Source: Hungatella hathewayi WAL-18680 (GTDB lineage Bacteria > Bacillota > Clostridia > Lachnospirales > Lachnospiraceae). From it: a stretch of DNA of 64,000 nucleotides. The notes under the pieces are model-generated. The model searched no databases. It saw only the letters and a list, made by a program, of their open reading frames with translations, and was not told the DNA's origin. The stretch lies in NCBI RefSeq assembly GCF_000235505.1, contig NZ_JH379028.1, forward strand, positions 1,020,621 through 1,084,620. The letters are read 5' to 3'. A program made the translations under genes and the position numbers. Below, one piece after another: positions 1 through 9,184 of the stretch; position 1 is the first letter of the stretch, and each line of letters starts with the position of its first letter.

Positions 1-2284
1 GACAGCAGAACCTGTAATTCTGGTATCCCCTGCCGCCGCCTGGCTCCTGGGTCACCTCCACCCGGACTGTTCCTCCGGCCGGCGTGTATTTCACCGCGTT
101 GCTCAGAATGTTGATGCACACCTGCCGCAGCCGCAGCGCATCCCCAATCACCAGCTCCTCCCTCACGTCCATGTGGGCCTGCATGTCAATCTCCCCCTGC
201 TCCGCTTCCGGACGCATCAAATCCACGACGTCGGAGATCAGCTGTTCCAGGTGAAATGCTTCCTCCCGAAGCGTCATCTTGCCACTCTCGATTTTAGACA
301 TATCCAGCACATCATTTATCAAACTCAAAAGATGCTGGCTGGAAAGATTGATATTTTTCAGACACTCTCCCACCCGGTTTCTGTCATCCAGATGGCCTGA
401 CGCGATGGCCGTCATCCCGATAATCGCATTCATCGGCGTGCGGATATCGTGGCTCATATTGGACAGGAACCGGCTCTTCGCCTGGTTGGCCGCGTTGGCA
501 TTGTCAAGGGCGCTCTGGAGCATCTGTCTCTGCTGCTCCTCCTCATGGCGTTGCTCGTCAATCAGGCGGGCCATCAGAATCGCCAGACTGTCCTCCGAAT
601 ACGGATTTTCCACATAGATAATCTGCACGGAAGTCCAGTGATACTCCCCGTCCTTCAGCAAATGCCTGGACTCCAGAAACACCTCACTGCGCTCCCTGCA
701 CAGGCTGCGCCGCAGATTATCCGGCTGGAAACGCCGCTCAAACTCTTCCAGATTGTCCGCATGCACGCTTGGTATAAAACTCTCGTACAACTCCCGGTAC
801 GAGGATGTCTCCTTCAGATTTACCAAAAGTCCCTCGCCGGTATAGATAAATTTACAGGTATCCTGGGTCAGATTCAGACTGATAATGATGGGGTAAATGT
901 TGGAAATCGCCCCCACCAGCATCATCCGCTCCTGCAGTTTCTCCCGCTCCGCCTCTTCCTCCGCCAGCTTCTCACTGGTGATGTCATGAAACGTGGTGAT
1001 GAGGATGCTATTGCCGTCATCGTCCAGCGTCTTCTCCACCAGCCCGGCCACCCAGAAAAAGCTGCCGTCCCTTTTCAAGGTACGGTGTTCAATGATATTC
1101 TTTCTCTCATGCTCCACCGTATCCTCAAAGGACTCAATCAGTTTCTCATAATCCTCTTCATAGATGACTTCCCGCAGCAGCTGGTTCTTCGGCACCTCAT
1201 CGAAAGCATCCTCCGGATACCCCAGCAGCCGCATTCCCTCCTGATTCAACTGTAAAATCCGGTACGGCTGTTCCAGCGATATCAGGGCAATGCCCTCCGG
1301 AACCGCATTGTACAGATGCTCAATATACCCCGCCTGGCTCTTCAGCTTCCGGTTCGTCCAACTCACATAGCGGTAATTCAGCGCCACCAGAATGGCGATT
1401 CCGCCGATAATCCCCACAATTAAAATCAAAGTCCGCAGAATAATCTCATTGGTCTGGGCCCGGACAACCGCCCTCGGTATGATGGAAACCAGATACCAGT
1501 CAGACCCCAGTTCCAGAGGAATATAGCAGAACACCGTGTCCTCCCCCTGGTAGGAAAATGACGCCCATCCGGTTTTGTTCTCCTTCAAAGCCCCCGCGAA
1601 CTGCTCCAGCGCATCCGGCTGATTTTCCGGCACCTGAAGCATATCAAACAGATTCTGCGTCGTTTTATTGCTCTTTGGATGGGTGGGACGAATCAACACA
1701 TTCCCATCCCCATCGACAACATAGGAAAAACCGCTGTCCTGATAAAAGGAGAGACTGAAACTGTCCACAATCTTTCCCACTTCATATTCCTTTAACAGAT
1801 AACCCGCCGTGCCATCCTGCATCGTCACCCGTACAAATAGATGAAACACATTGACACCTGTCACACTGCTGATGTGCGGGTCGACAATCCCATGCTCCAG
1901 CCCTCGTTCCTCCAGCTGCTTCATCACGTTTTCATCGACCGGTACACCCGCCGGAAAAGTCATCCCCTCATCCGTAAAATAGCTGACGCCGCTGTCCGTC
2001 TGGCTGTAATTTTGCAAAAATATGTCCAGTGCCTCCTCATCCCCAGGCACTATTTTCCCCAGACGCTCCGCCACGTTTTCCAGCCTTTCAAACTCCTCCT
2101 GAAGCTGAACCCGCAGAGTATTACACCCCTGCTGGGTGCTTTCCATAATCGTAGTGATGGACTGCTGCCACAGCTGCCCGCTCACCCCGTTGACAAACAG
2201 ACTCGTTATCAAAATGAGAGCTGTCCCAATAACAACAGCCGCCAAAACGATTTTCGTTTTTGTTATCTTACTGTTTTGATTCAT
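1..2284 (-). CDS. Membrane sensor histidine kinase (Cache-PAS-PAS-HisKA), 3' end outside window
   Basis: Last visible gene of a five-gene signalling operon; the frame stays open to base 1, so the end of the ATPase domain and anything after it is missing. The start is the ATG at 2284, behind an AAGGAG site and 5 bp after the lipoprotein gene. Visible: N-terminal membrane helix (about 12-31), an extracellular Cache-like region of about 250 residues, a second helix (about 270-292), two PAS-like domains, then a HisKA box with SNMSHDIRTPMNAI (phospho-His) and the N box of the ATPase domain (INILSNAVKYT). It should phosphorylate a receiver in response to an external ligand. The solute-binding lipoprotein encoded just before it may present that ligand, which is an inference from gene order. 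Confidence 0.88.
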   Translation of the reverse strand, partial: MNQNSKITKTKIVLAAVVIGTALILITSLFVNGVSGQLWQQSITTIMESTQQGCNTLRVQLQEEFERLENVAERLGKIVPGDEEALDIFLQNYSQTDSGVSYFTDEGMTFPAGVPVDENVMKQLEERGLEHGIVDPHISSVTGVNVFHLFVRVTMQDGTAGYLLKEYEVGKIVDSFSLSFYQDSGFSYVVDGDGNVLIRPTHPKSNKTTQNLFDMLQVPENQPDALEQFAGALKENKTGWASFSYQGEDTVFCYIPLELGSDWYLVSIIPRAVVRAQTNEIILRTLILIVGIIGGIAILVALNYRYVSWTNRKLKSQAGYIEHLYNAVPEGIALISLEQPYRILQLNQEGMRLLGYPEDAFDEVPKNQLLREVIYEEDYEKLIESFEDTVEHERKNIIEHRTLKRDGSFFWVAGLVEKTLDDDGNSILITTFHDITSEKLAEEEAEREKLQERMMLVGAISNIYPIIISLNLTQDTCKFIYTGEGLLVNLKETSSYRELYESFIPSVHADNLEEFERRFQPDNLRRSLCRERSEVFLESRHLLKDGEYHWTSVQIIYVENPYSEDSLAILMARLIDEQRHEEEQQRQMLQSALDNANAANQAKSRFLSNMSHDIRTPMNAIIGMTAIASGHLDDRNRVGECLKNINLSSQHLLSLINDVLDMSKIESGKMTLREEAFHLEQLISDVVDLMRPEAEQGEIDMQAHMDVREELVIGDALRLRQVCINILSNAVKYTPAGGTVRVEVTQEPGGGRGYQNYRFCC

Positions 2285-2289
2285 CCGGT

Positions 2290-3564
2290 TCAGTCTCCTT
2301 CATGGTCCTGCTCGTCCATCCACGCCATAGCAGCTTCCAGGTCTTCCCCTGACAACAGCCGCTTTGACACCTCCTCCGTCACACTCCAAATGGGCAGATT
2401 CAACATTCCATCTGTCCCAATCACGGTCCGTCCCGCCTGATAATCCTTCACTAACGGCTGTATCTCCTTCACGGAAGACGGACTCCCCGCCTCCAGTGGG
2501 CTGAACGATGACTGCTGGTCCGCAAATATCCGAATATTGTCTGCCTGGGTAAAATACTCCACAAATCTCAAGGCCGCCTCCAAATGACGGCTGTTCTTGT
2601 TCACGCTCAGACGCGTGTCCGCATTGATCACCAGCAGCGAGCCATCCTCCAGCACTGGCAGTGGCGCCACCTCAAAGGAAAAGCCGGGATTCATCTTCTC
2701 CACGCGTCCCGCCGCCCAGGCCCCGGTCAGCATAAACGGGGATTCCCCTTTGACAAATTCCTCCAGGTCATCCGATGTCTTCTTGGTATTCAGTGTCTTC
2801 TCCGCGTCGACATACCCGTTGTCAATCAACCGCTTCACCACCGCAAAGCCATCCCCCAGATACTCACTCAGCCTGGCTTCCCCGTCATTCAGCCTGGCAA
2901 ACACCTCCGCCTGCCGCCCCTCCTGATACACCTCAAAAAATCCCCGGCCGATAGCCAGCGTTTTCAGGGAGATATCATTATTGGCAATCACCGGTGTGAT
3001 ACCCTGGTCCAGAAAATAATCACAGGTCTGCTCCCATTCCCTTAAATTTCCAGGAACCTCCTGCTTATGCTTTTTAAGCAAATCCAGATTGCAGTAAAGT
3101 CCAAACGCGGAGACCGTTGTGGGAACCCAGTAGATATTTCCATTCTCCTCCATTTGGCTTCGCATCCGGTCCGTATAGTTCTCTATGGTGGAAAGCCCGG
3201 CCAGATTCGCCACCTGCCCCTGCTGCTCCAGCTCCAGAAGCACGTCGTGATTGACCATAAACACATCGTCCCCGTTGCCGGAGGCCATGCGTTTTCTGAG
3301 CGCCTCATAGTATTCATTTCCCTTGACGCTCTCATAGCTGACACAGATATCCGGATTTTCCTCCATAAATGACGAGATAATCTCCTCGATGACCTTCACA
3401 TTTTCCGGCTCATACTTGTTGCCAAAAACCGTAATTTTCTCCTGCTCCCGGCTGTCCACCTCATAGTTTACAACCTGGTTTCTGCTGCCACAGCCAGCCG
3501 CCAGCGCGGGAACAAGCACCGCCGCCAGCATGACCGCCGCCAATCTTTTACTCATTCTCATCAT
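2290..3564 (-). CDS. Extracellular solute-binding lipoprotein (family 1) in a signalling operon
   Basis: About 424 residues with a lipoprotein signal peptide ending in LAAGC, so it should be diacylglyceryl-anchored outside the membrane. The body has the look of a sugar ABC binding protein: ITVFGNKYEPENVKVIEE near the start, a GAWAAGR segment, and a length typical of the family. Starts at 3564, 3561 and 3555 are all possible; a longer open frame into the HPt gene has no signal peptide and is rejected. No permease or ATPase lies nearby. It sits between HPt and kinase genes with gaps of only 4-5 bp. That context suggests a ligand-presenting sensor subunit rather than a transporter part (inference). 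Confidence 0.85.
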   Translation of the reverse strand: MMRMSKRLAAVMLAAVLVPALAAGCGSRNQVVNYEVDSREQEKITVFGNKYEPENVKVIEEIISSFMEENPDICVSYESVKGNEYYEALRKRMASGNGDDVFMVNHDVLLELEQQGQVANLAGLSTIENYTDRMRSQMEENGNIYWVPTTVSAFGLYCNLDLLKKHKQEVPGNLREWEQTCDYFLDQGITPVIANNDISLKTLAIGRGFFEVYQEGRQAEVFARLNDGEARLSEYLGDGFAVVKRLIDNGYVDAEKTLNTKKTSDDLEEFVKGESPFMLTGAWAAGRVEKMNPGFSFEVAPLPVLEDGSLLVINADTRLSVNKNSRHLEAALRFVEYFTQADNIRIFADQQSSFSPLEAGSPSSVKEIQPLVKDYQAGRTVIGTDGMLNLPIWSVTEEVSKRLLSGEDLEAAMAWMDEQDHEGD

Positions 3565-3568
3565 ACGG

Positions 3569-3937
3569 TCAGTTTCCAAGCGCCGACAGCTCCTTCCACA
3601 GCTCATCAACCCTCGAAAATTCATCCTGAATCTCCTGATACATCTGGGTGTAATCCTCCCGCTCTTCCCGGTTGCGGATTGGCTCCACAATCCGGCACAC
3701 AGAGTCGTAAAAAGGCGTTAGTCCGAGATTTCCGGCAACGCCCTTCAATGTGTGGGCCGCCTCAAAGGCTGCGTCCAGGTCATTTTCCTCTATGGCTGTT
3801 CCCAGCTTTTTTAAATTCTCATCCTGGAACATCATACCCAGTATCTTCATGTACAGTGTTTCCTTCCCCATAAACCGGGACATGGTCACATCATAATCAC
3901 CGCCGTAGGCTTCAAATACACTCTTAAAATTCCCCAT
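3569..3937 (-). CDS. HPt (histidine phosphotransfer) domain protein
   Basis: A 122-residue stand-alone phosphotransfer protein. The HPt signature HTLKGVAGNLGL (about residues 60-71) carries the His that accepts and passes on phosphate. It lies 2 bp after the hybrid kinase gene and 4 bp before the lipoprotein gene, with GGGAGG seven bases before the ATG. It most likely relays phosphate from the hybrid kinase's receivers to another receiver, perhaps the REC domain of the GGDEF/EAL protein encoded first in the operon. The partner assignment is inferred from position only. Confidence 0.92.
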   Translation of the reverse strand: MGNFKSVFEAYGGDYDVTMSRFMGKETLYMKILGMMFQDENLKKLGTAIEENDLDAAFEAAHTLKGVAGNLGLTPFYDSVCRIVEPIRNREEREDYTQMYQEIQDEFSRVDELWKELSALGN

Positions 3938-3939
3938 CT

Positions 3940-6381
3940 CTAATCCTCCCTTCGATAAATCAAATCATAAAGTGTCCGGTACATCTGCTCCGGATCAATC
4001 GGTTTCGCCAGATGAACATTCATCCCCGCCGCCTTGCTCTTCTCCACATCGCTGTCAAACGCGTTGGCCGTCATAGCCACAATCGGTATCTCCGCCGCGT
4101 CCTCATTGCTGAGATGGCGGATACTGGTGGCGGCCGTCAGACCATCCATCAGCGGCATCCGGATATCCATCAGAATCGCGTCATAATATCCCTTTTCCGA
4201 CTTGCTGAACATCTCCATGGCCCGCAGGCCGTTCTCCGCGGTCTCCACCGCAAATCCCTTATTCTTAAGCAGCATCACGGCCACTTCCGTGTTGAGGGCA
4301 TTGTCCTCCGCCAGAAGCACCCGTTTGCCGGAAAAGTCGTAATCCATCACTTCCGGCTGCTGCGCCTGCTCCTCTTTCTCGCCAAGCGCTTTGGAAAATG
4401 CGGATATCAGGGCCGATTTAAACATGGGCTTGCTCATCAGCAGGTTGACGCCTGCTAACTTCGCCTCATGCTCGATGGACGCCCAGTCGTAAGCCGTCAT
4501 GATAATGATGGTGACGTCAGGCCCCACCGCCTTGCGGATGCGCCGCGCCGTCTCGATCCCGTCCATCTCCGGCATTTTCCAGTCGATAAGAATCAAATCA
4601 AAATACTTTCCATCCTGCAACAGGACGCTGACCCGCTCGATGGCCTTGCGCCCGCTGTCCACCCACTCCGCCTCAATGCCGATTTCCCGCAGGGTCAGCA
4701 TAGCGCTCTCGCAGACAGCCACATCGTCGTCCACCACCAGGGTCTTCAGATGGGAAAAATTGTAATTCTGTTTTTTCTGGCGATGGCGCAGCTTCTCTTC
4801 CTCCGCAATCCCCAGCTTGACGTCCACCGTAAATTCCGTACCGATTCCCTTGATGGAATGCACCACAATCCGTCCGTCCATCAAATCCACAATGCTCTTG
4901 GATATGGCCAGCCCCAGGCCGGTTCCTCCGTACAGAGCCGTGGTTCCGGTGGATTCCTGGGAGAACGGCTCGAAGATATGGGGCAGAAAATCCTCGCTCA
5001 TGCCCACGCCGGTGTCATTGACCACAAACCGCAGCATGGCGTCATTTTTAGTCCGCTTCCGCTGTTCCACCGAGAAAGTCACCTTCCCGCTCTCGCCGGT
5101 AAACTTGATGGCGTTGCTCAGGATATTGATTAACACCTGCTGCAGCTTCATGGCATCCCCGATGTAATAATCATCGACCACCGGCGCTATAATGCACTCA
5201 TAATCCACACCCTTGGCCTCCGCCTGGGCATAACAGATGGCGTTGATGCCGCACAGGAACTCCCCGAACGGGATTTTCTCGTTCTTTAACAGCATTTTCC
5301 CGCTCTCAATCCGGCTCATATCCAGAATGTCATTGATGAGCGACAGCAGGAACCGGGACGAAATGCCGATTTTTGCAATGCAGTCCGCCACCTGCTCATC
5401 GTCACCCAGAGACTGGGCCGCGATGGTGCTCATCCCGATGATGGCATTCATCGGCGTGCGGATTTCATGGCTCATGCGGGAGAGGAAATCCGACTTCGCG
5501 GCGCTGGCCTGTTTCGCCGCCACCAGGGCGGATGCCAACTCCTCCTTCTGTCTCTGCTCCTTCCTCACCACGTCCGTCACATCGCTTCGGGCAATGCAGA
5601 CAATCCCCATAGCCTTTTCCACATAAAACAGCTGAAGCCGTTTCACTCTCCGCTCCCCCTGGCTGTCGTGTTCCTCCACCACAAACGAGTAGACCGGCGC
5701 TTTCTCCAACTGCTCCTTTATATACGTATAGTCCAGCTTCTCAAGATATTCCTTCCGGACCTCTTCCTCCACATAGCGCTCCGCCAATTCCCGGGCCGCC
5801 TTCTGGAAATTTCCTTTCTGCCTGACTGTCATTTCTTTTTCATGTTCCAGGGATATCACCCGGTATGTATCGTGATAAATATCCACTTCCGTCAGCATTT
5901 CATAATCCAGACGGGCAATCTGGTGGAGCAGCTGCTCCCGAAGCTTCTGCTCCGTCACGTCCGTCGTGTAAAAAAATGCCACAATATCCCCGCTGTCCGG
6001 ATTCAAATAGGTGCGCATCCTGGTATTGCCCCAGAAGCACCCGCCTCCGCCGCGTCTCCTCAAAAACACGCACTGGTAATCCGTTTTTCCGCGCCCGTAA
6101 TCTGCCAGAACCTTCTCCCTGGCCAGGGCAAGGCGGATTTCCTCTCCAACCATGGTATCCACTGCGGAATCTGCGAAATTCTGGATGGCCTGCACGTAGG
6201 TATCTCCCACGCGGGCTGTCACAACGTCCGTGACCGGCAGATAGCTCTCCAGCCGGTTCTTCGTGATATTTAACGTCCCCTGTACACTGCCTTCCTCGGA
6301 GGAAAGCTCCGCAAAGTAGCTGAGTTCCTGCTCAAACAGCCCCTGTCTCTGGTGCGTAATCGCAGTCTTATCATTCCCCAT
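3940..6381 (-). CDS. Soluble hybrid histidine kinase with two receiver domains
   Basis: About 813 residues starting MGNDKTAITHQ. A longer frame runs upstream, but this ATG has a GGGGGACAG site about 8 bases away and overlaps the stop of the previous gene by 11 bp, so it is preferred. Order of domains: PAS-like sensory region without membrane helices (1-310), HisKA with SRMSHEIRTPMNAI, ATPase with INILSNAIKFT, DTGVGMS and GTGLGLAISKS, REC1 with the phospho-Asp in DWKMPEMDG, and REC2 with DIRMPLMDG. The layout is that of a phosphorelay kinase passing phosphate His-Asp-His to the HPt protein encoded just after it. Confidence 0.92.
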   Translation of the reverse strand: MGNDKTAITHQRQGLFEQELSYFAELSSEEGSVQGTLNITKNRLESYLPVTDVVTARVGDTYVQAIQNFADSAVDTMVGEEIRLALAREKVLADYGRGKTDYQCVFLRRRGGGGCFWGNTRMRTYLNPDSGDIVAFFYTTDVTEQKLREQLLHQIARLDYEMLTEVDIYHDTYRVISLEHEKEMTVRQKGNFQKAARELAERYVEEEVRKEYLEKLDYTYIKEQLEKAPVYSFVVEEHDSQGERRVKRLQLFYVEKAMGIVCIARSDVTDVVRKEQRQKEELASALVAAKQASAAKSDFLSRMSHEIRTPMNAIIGMSTIAAQSLGDDEQVADCIAKIGISSRFLLSLINDILDMSRIESGKMLLKNEKIPFGEFLCGINAICYAQAEAKGVDYECIIAPVVDDYYIGDAMKLQQVLINILSNAIKFTGESGKVTFSVEQRKRTKNDAMLRFVVNDTGVGMSEDFLPHIFEPFSQESTGTTALYGGTGLGLAISKSIVDLMDGRIVVHSIKGIGTEFTVDVKLGIAEEEKLRHRQKKQNYNFSHLKTLVVDDDVAVCESAMLTLREIGIEAEWVDSGRKAIERVSVLLQDGKYFDLILIDWKMPEMDGIETARRIRKAVGPDVTIIIMTAYDWASIEHEAKLAGVNLLMSKPMFKSALISAFSKALGEKEEQAQQPEVMDYDFSGKRVLLAEDNALNTEVAVMLLKNKGFAVETAENGLRAMEMFSKSEKGYYDAILMDIRMPLMDGLTAATSIRHLSNEDAAEIPIVAMTANAFDSDVEKSKAAGMNVHLAKPIDPEQMYRTLYDLIYRRED

Positions 6382-8962
6382 CACTGTCTGTCCCCCCGCA
6401 AAACGCATGGCCCCGGTGGCTGGATTTCGCCTGATACATGGCCTCATCCACCCGTTTAAATACTTCCTCCATGGGCTCTTTTCCTCTGGTAATGGTGACT
6501 CCCACGGAGACACGGCCTCTGGTTCCGTTGGAGAACACAGCCTCCTTAAATGCCCGGCAGATTTCCTCGCCCTTTCGCAGCGCCACCTCCTCGGAACCCA
6601 TCTGTTTCATGATGACCACAAACTCATCCCCTCCGTAGCGGGAAATGATATCGCTGTCCCTGGTGTGAGTCCGCAGAATCTGGCTGAAGCCCTCGATGAG
6701 ACGGTCTCCCTCCATATGTCCAAACGTATCGTTAATCTGCTTCAGATTATCCAAATCGAACAGATACAGGGCATAGGGCAAATCCTCTCTCCGAAGAGTG
6801 CTGACCGCCATATCCCAGCCCCTCCGGTTCAGGGTATCCGTCATATGGTCCCGAAATGCTTCCCGCTCCAACAGCTGTTCCTGCTTCTGGAACGTCGTCA
6901 GCTTGATAGCCCGCAAAACCCGCTGGAACAGGCTTTTCTGGGAATGCGGCTTGCCCGCAAAGTCCGCCGCACCAAGCGCCAGCGCCTTCTCCTCCAGACC
7001 GGAATCCTGGGCTCCCGTCACGATAATCGGCACCTTCCAGCCCACCTTCTCTCTTCCGGGCTCCGCCGGCTCTCCCAGACGCTCCACGCCCGGCAGGGTG
7101 GCGCTCAAAATCACCGCGGCCAAATCATCCCCCATCTCGGAGACAACCCGCTGCACCGCATCGGCATCCTCAGCCTCCAGCACCTCAAACACACCGTCAA
7201 AGGTCTCGCGAATCTGCTTTCTGTATGCCGCATTCTCATCCGCCGCCAGAAGACTCTGGTTCTCCTGGGGCTTCCTGTTCTTCAGCTCCGTTATCCCCAC
7301 GATTTTCTCTTCTTTCAGCAGATGCTCAAACACATCGCAGGTAACCGGTTTGGAAAAATAATAACCCTGGGCGTAGTCACAGCCGATGTCCATCAACTGG
7401 TCCAGCTGCTCCTTGGTCTCCACGCCCTCCGCCACCACGCTCAGCCCCATCCACCGGGCCAGGTCCATGATGAAGCGCAGGATACCGTGCTTCGCCGTCC
7501 TCTTCGCCTCCCCCTGGATAAATTTCATATCCAGCTTCAGGATGTCAATCGGCATCCGGTTCAGCATATTTAAGGACGAGTAACCCGTCCCGAAATCATC
7601 CATCTCAATGATAAATCCCAAACCTCTCAGTCTGCTCACCGTCTCGATAATCTGGTTGGGATTCTCCGTGTAGGCGCTCTCCGTAATCTCCAGATGAAGC
7701 CGCTCCGGCGACAGTCTGTATTTCTTTAAAATATCCATCAGAATATCGGCGATATCGGTATTGTAAATATCCGCTCTGGAAACGTTGACCGACACCGGAA
7801 TCACCGGATATCCCATATCCTCCCACTGCCTTAAATAGTAGCAGGTCTTCTCCCACACAAACTGGTCCAGCTTCGTGATAAACCCATTCTGCTCAAAGAT
7901 GGGAATAAACTCTGCCGGCGACTGAATCCCCCACTCCGGATGTCTCCAGCGCACCAGAGACTCGGCTCCGGCCAGGGCGCTGTCTATCACCCGGTACTTG
8001 GGCTGGAGGCAGACAAAAAACTGCTCCTCCGCCAGCGCCGTCTCCATGCAGTCCAGAATGGCCTGCCGCCGGAGCAGTTCTCCCCGCAGCTTGTCATCGT
8101 AGGCCGCAAAATATTTTCCGTACTGTCCCTTGATACTGCGGGCCGCCAGAAGGGCCCTGTCACACATCTGCTCTACCGAGGTATCATAGTCCGTGATGGA
8201 GTAAATGCCCCATTTCATCACCACATTTTTACCGTTAGGCAGAGCATTCACCGCCTCGCCGGCCCGGATAAACATCTCATCCGCATAGGTCCGGCCCCCC
8301 TCCAACAGGCAGACAAACTGGTCCGCGTTGAGCCGGCCCACAATCCCGTGGTTCCCTACAAACTCCCGGTACAAATCCGCAATCCCGCACAGAAGCTGGT
8401 CGCCCACCACCGTGCCAAACACATCATTGAGCAGTTTGAAATTCTCTATGTTGGAGCAGATAATATCATAGGTCTTACGGGGAGCCTGCTGGAGACTCTC
8501 TCTGACACGCTGATAGAAAAACTCACGGCTGTACACTCCGGTCAGTCTGTCATACTGGAACTGGTTAATCATGGCAGCCGTCTCTCTCAGACGGATGATG
8601 CTGGCTACCCGGTGCAGAATAATCTGCGGTTTATAAGGCTTCGCCACAAAATCAGTGGCTCCGTGGGAGAGGGCCGATACTTCGTCCTCCTCACTGTCAC
8701 TCTGGGTGGTGACGATAACCGGAATTGCCGAAAATGCCGGCTCCTCCCTGATAATGGAAAGAAACGTGTACCCATCCATCACCGGCATCGTAATATCCAG
8801 CAGAATCAGCGCAATCTCCTCCCCGTGTTCTTTCAGAACATCGAGCGCTGCCTGACCGTTTTCCGCTTCCAGAACCCGGTATTCCTCAGACAGGAGTGTG
8901 ACCAGCAATGTACGATTAATTTCGTTATCCTCCACAACCAAGATTACTTTATGAGCCAGCAT
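6371..8962 (-). CDS. REC-GGDEF-EAL-REC-GGDEF cyclic-di-GMP enzyme
   Basis: 863 residues, first gene of the operon, with AAGGAG eight bases before the ATG. N-terminal REC is intact (DITMPVMDG). A first GGDEF-like domain (about 135-295) has NADQF in place of GGDEF and is probably inactive. The EAL domain (about 300-550) keeps AESLVRWRHP, EITESAY, DDFGTGYSSLN and AEGVETKEQ, so phosphodiesterase activity is plausible. A second REC-like part has Ser where the Asp should be (VILSATLPG). The C-terminal GGDEF (about 700-855) is intact (SRYGGDEFVVIM). It may both make and degrade cyclic-di-GMP under phosphorelay control; the direction of control cannot be read from sequence. Confidence 0.92.
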   Translation of the reverse strand: MLAHKVILVVEDNEINRTLLVTLLSEEYRVLEAENGQAALDVLKEHGEEIALILLDITMPVMDGYTFLSIIREEPAFSAIPVIVTTQSDSEEDEVSALSHGATDFVAKPYKPQIILHRVASIIRLRETAAMINQFQYDRLTGVYSREFFYQRVRESLQQAPRKTYDIICSNIENFKLLNDVFGTVVGDQLLCGIADLYREFVGNHGIVGRLNADQFVCLLEGGRTYADEMFIRAGEAVNALPNGKNVVMKWGIYSITDYDTSVEQMCDRALLAARSIKGQYGKYFAAYDDKLRGELLRRQAILDCMETALAEEQFFVCLQPKYRVIDSALAGAESLVRWRHPEWGIQSPAEFIPIFEQNGFITKLDQFVWEKTCYYLRQWEDMGYPVIPVSVNVSRADIYNTDIADILMDILKKYRLSPERLHLEITESAYTENPNQIIETVSRLRGLGFIIEMDDFGTGYSSLNMLNRMPIDILKLDMKFIQGEAKRTAKHGILRFIMDLARWMGLSVVAEGVETKEQLDQLMDIGCDYAQGYYFSKPVTCDVFEHLLKEEKIVGITELKNRKPQENQSLLAADENAAYRKQIRETFDGVFEVLEAEDADAVQRVVSEMGDDLAAVILSATLPGVERLGEPAEPGREKVGWKVPIIVTGAQDSGLEEKALALGAADFAGKPHSQKSLFQRVLRAIKLTTFQKQEQLLEREAFRDHMTDTLNRRGWDMAVSTLRREDLPYALYLFDLDNLKQINDTFGHMEGDRLIEGFSQILRTHTRDSDIISRYGGDEFVVIMKQMGSEEVALRKGEEICRAFKEAVFSNGTRGRVSVGVTITRGKEPMEEVFKRVDEAMYQAKSSHRGHAFCGGTDSDGE

Positions 8963-9120
8963 GCCTCTATCTCCTTTTAATTATCATTTGCTATGAAATC
9001 CCGATACAACAAGAAGTCCGCTTTCCCCTAAGCCGACTCTAATTACCTAATTATAAAGTATATCACAAAATTCGACAGCGCTCAATGATAAGTGACCAAA
9101 AAGCCGTGTCAAAACGTATC

Positions 9121-9149
9121 TTGCATTTTCCCCTCATTTCCGCTATGAT
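9121..9149 (+). promoter_or_regulatory. Sigma-A-type promoter for the threonine aldolase gene
   Basis: TTGCAT at 9121-9126 and TATGAT at 9144-9149 are separated by exactly 17 bp, 35 bp upstream of the ATG at 9185, which has GGGAGG eight bases before it. The rest of the 222-bp gap from 8963 shows no further clear structure. Confidence 0.7.
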
Positions 9150-9184
9150 AACCCTTAGATTACAATAACAGGGAGGATTCACAT

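Noticed and set aside
449..1255. Long plus-strand frames opposite the kinase, GGDEF/EAL, nrdA and GLUG genes
   Set aside because: They mirror well-conserved minus-strand genes, have odd composition (His/Leu/Pro/Arg-rich) and lack ribosome sites.
2290..3690. Upstream extension of the binding lipoprotein into the HPt gene
   Set aside because: The extension has no signal peptide and overlaps a conserved gene in another frame; the lipobox fixes the start at or near 3564.
8963..9184. Riboswitch in the gap before ltaE
   Set aside because: The promoter lies only 35 bp from the start codon, leaving no room for an aptamer, and no stem pattern was seen.
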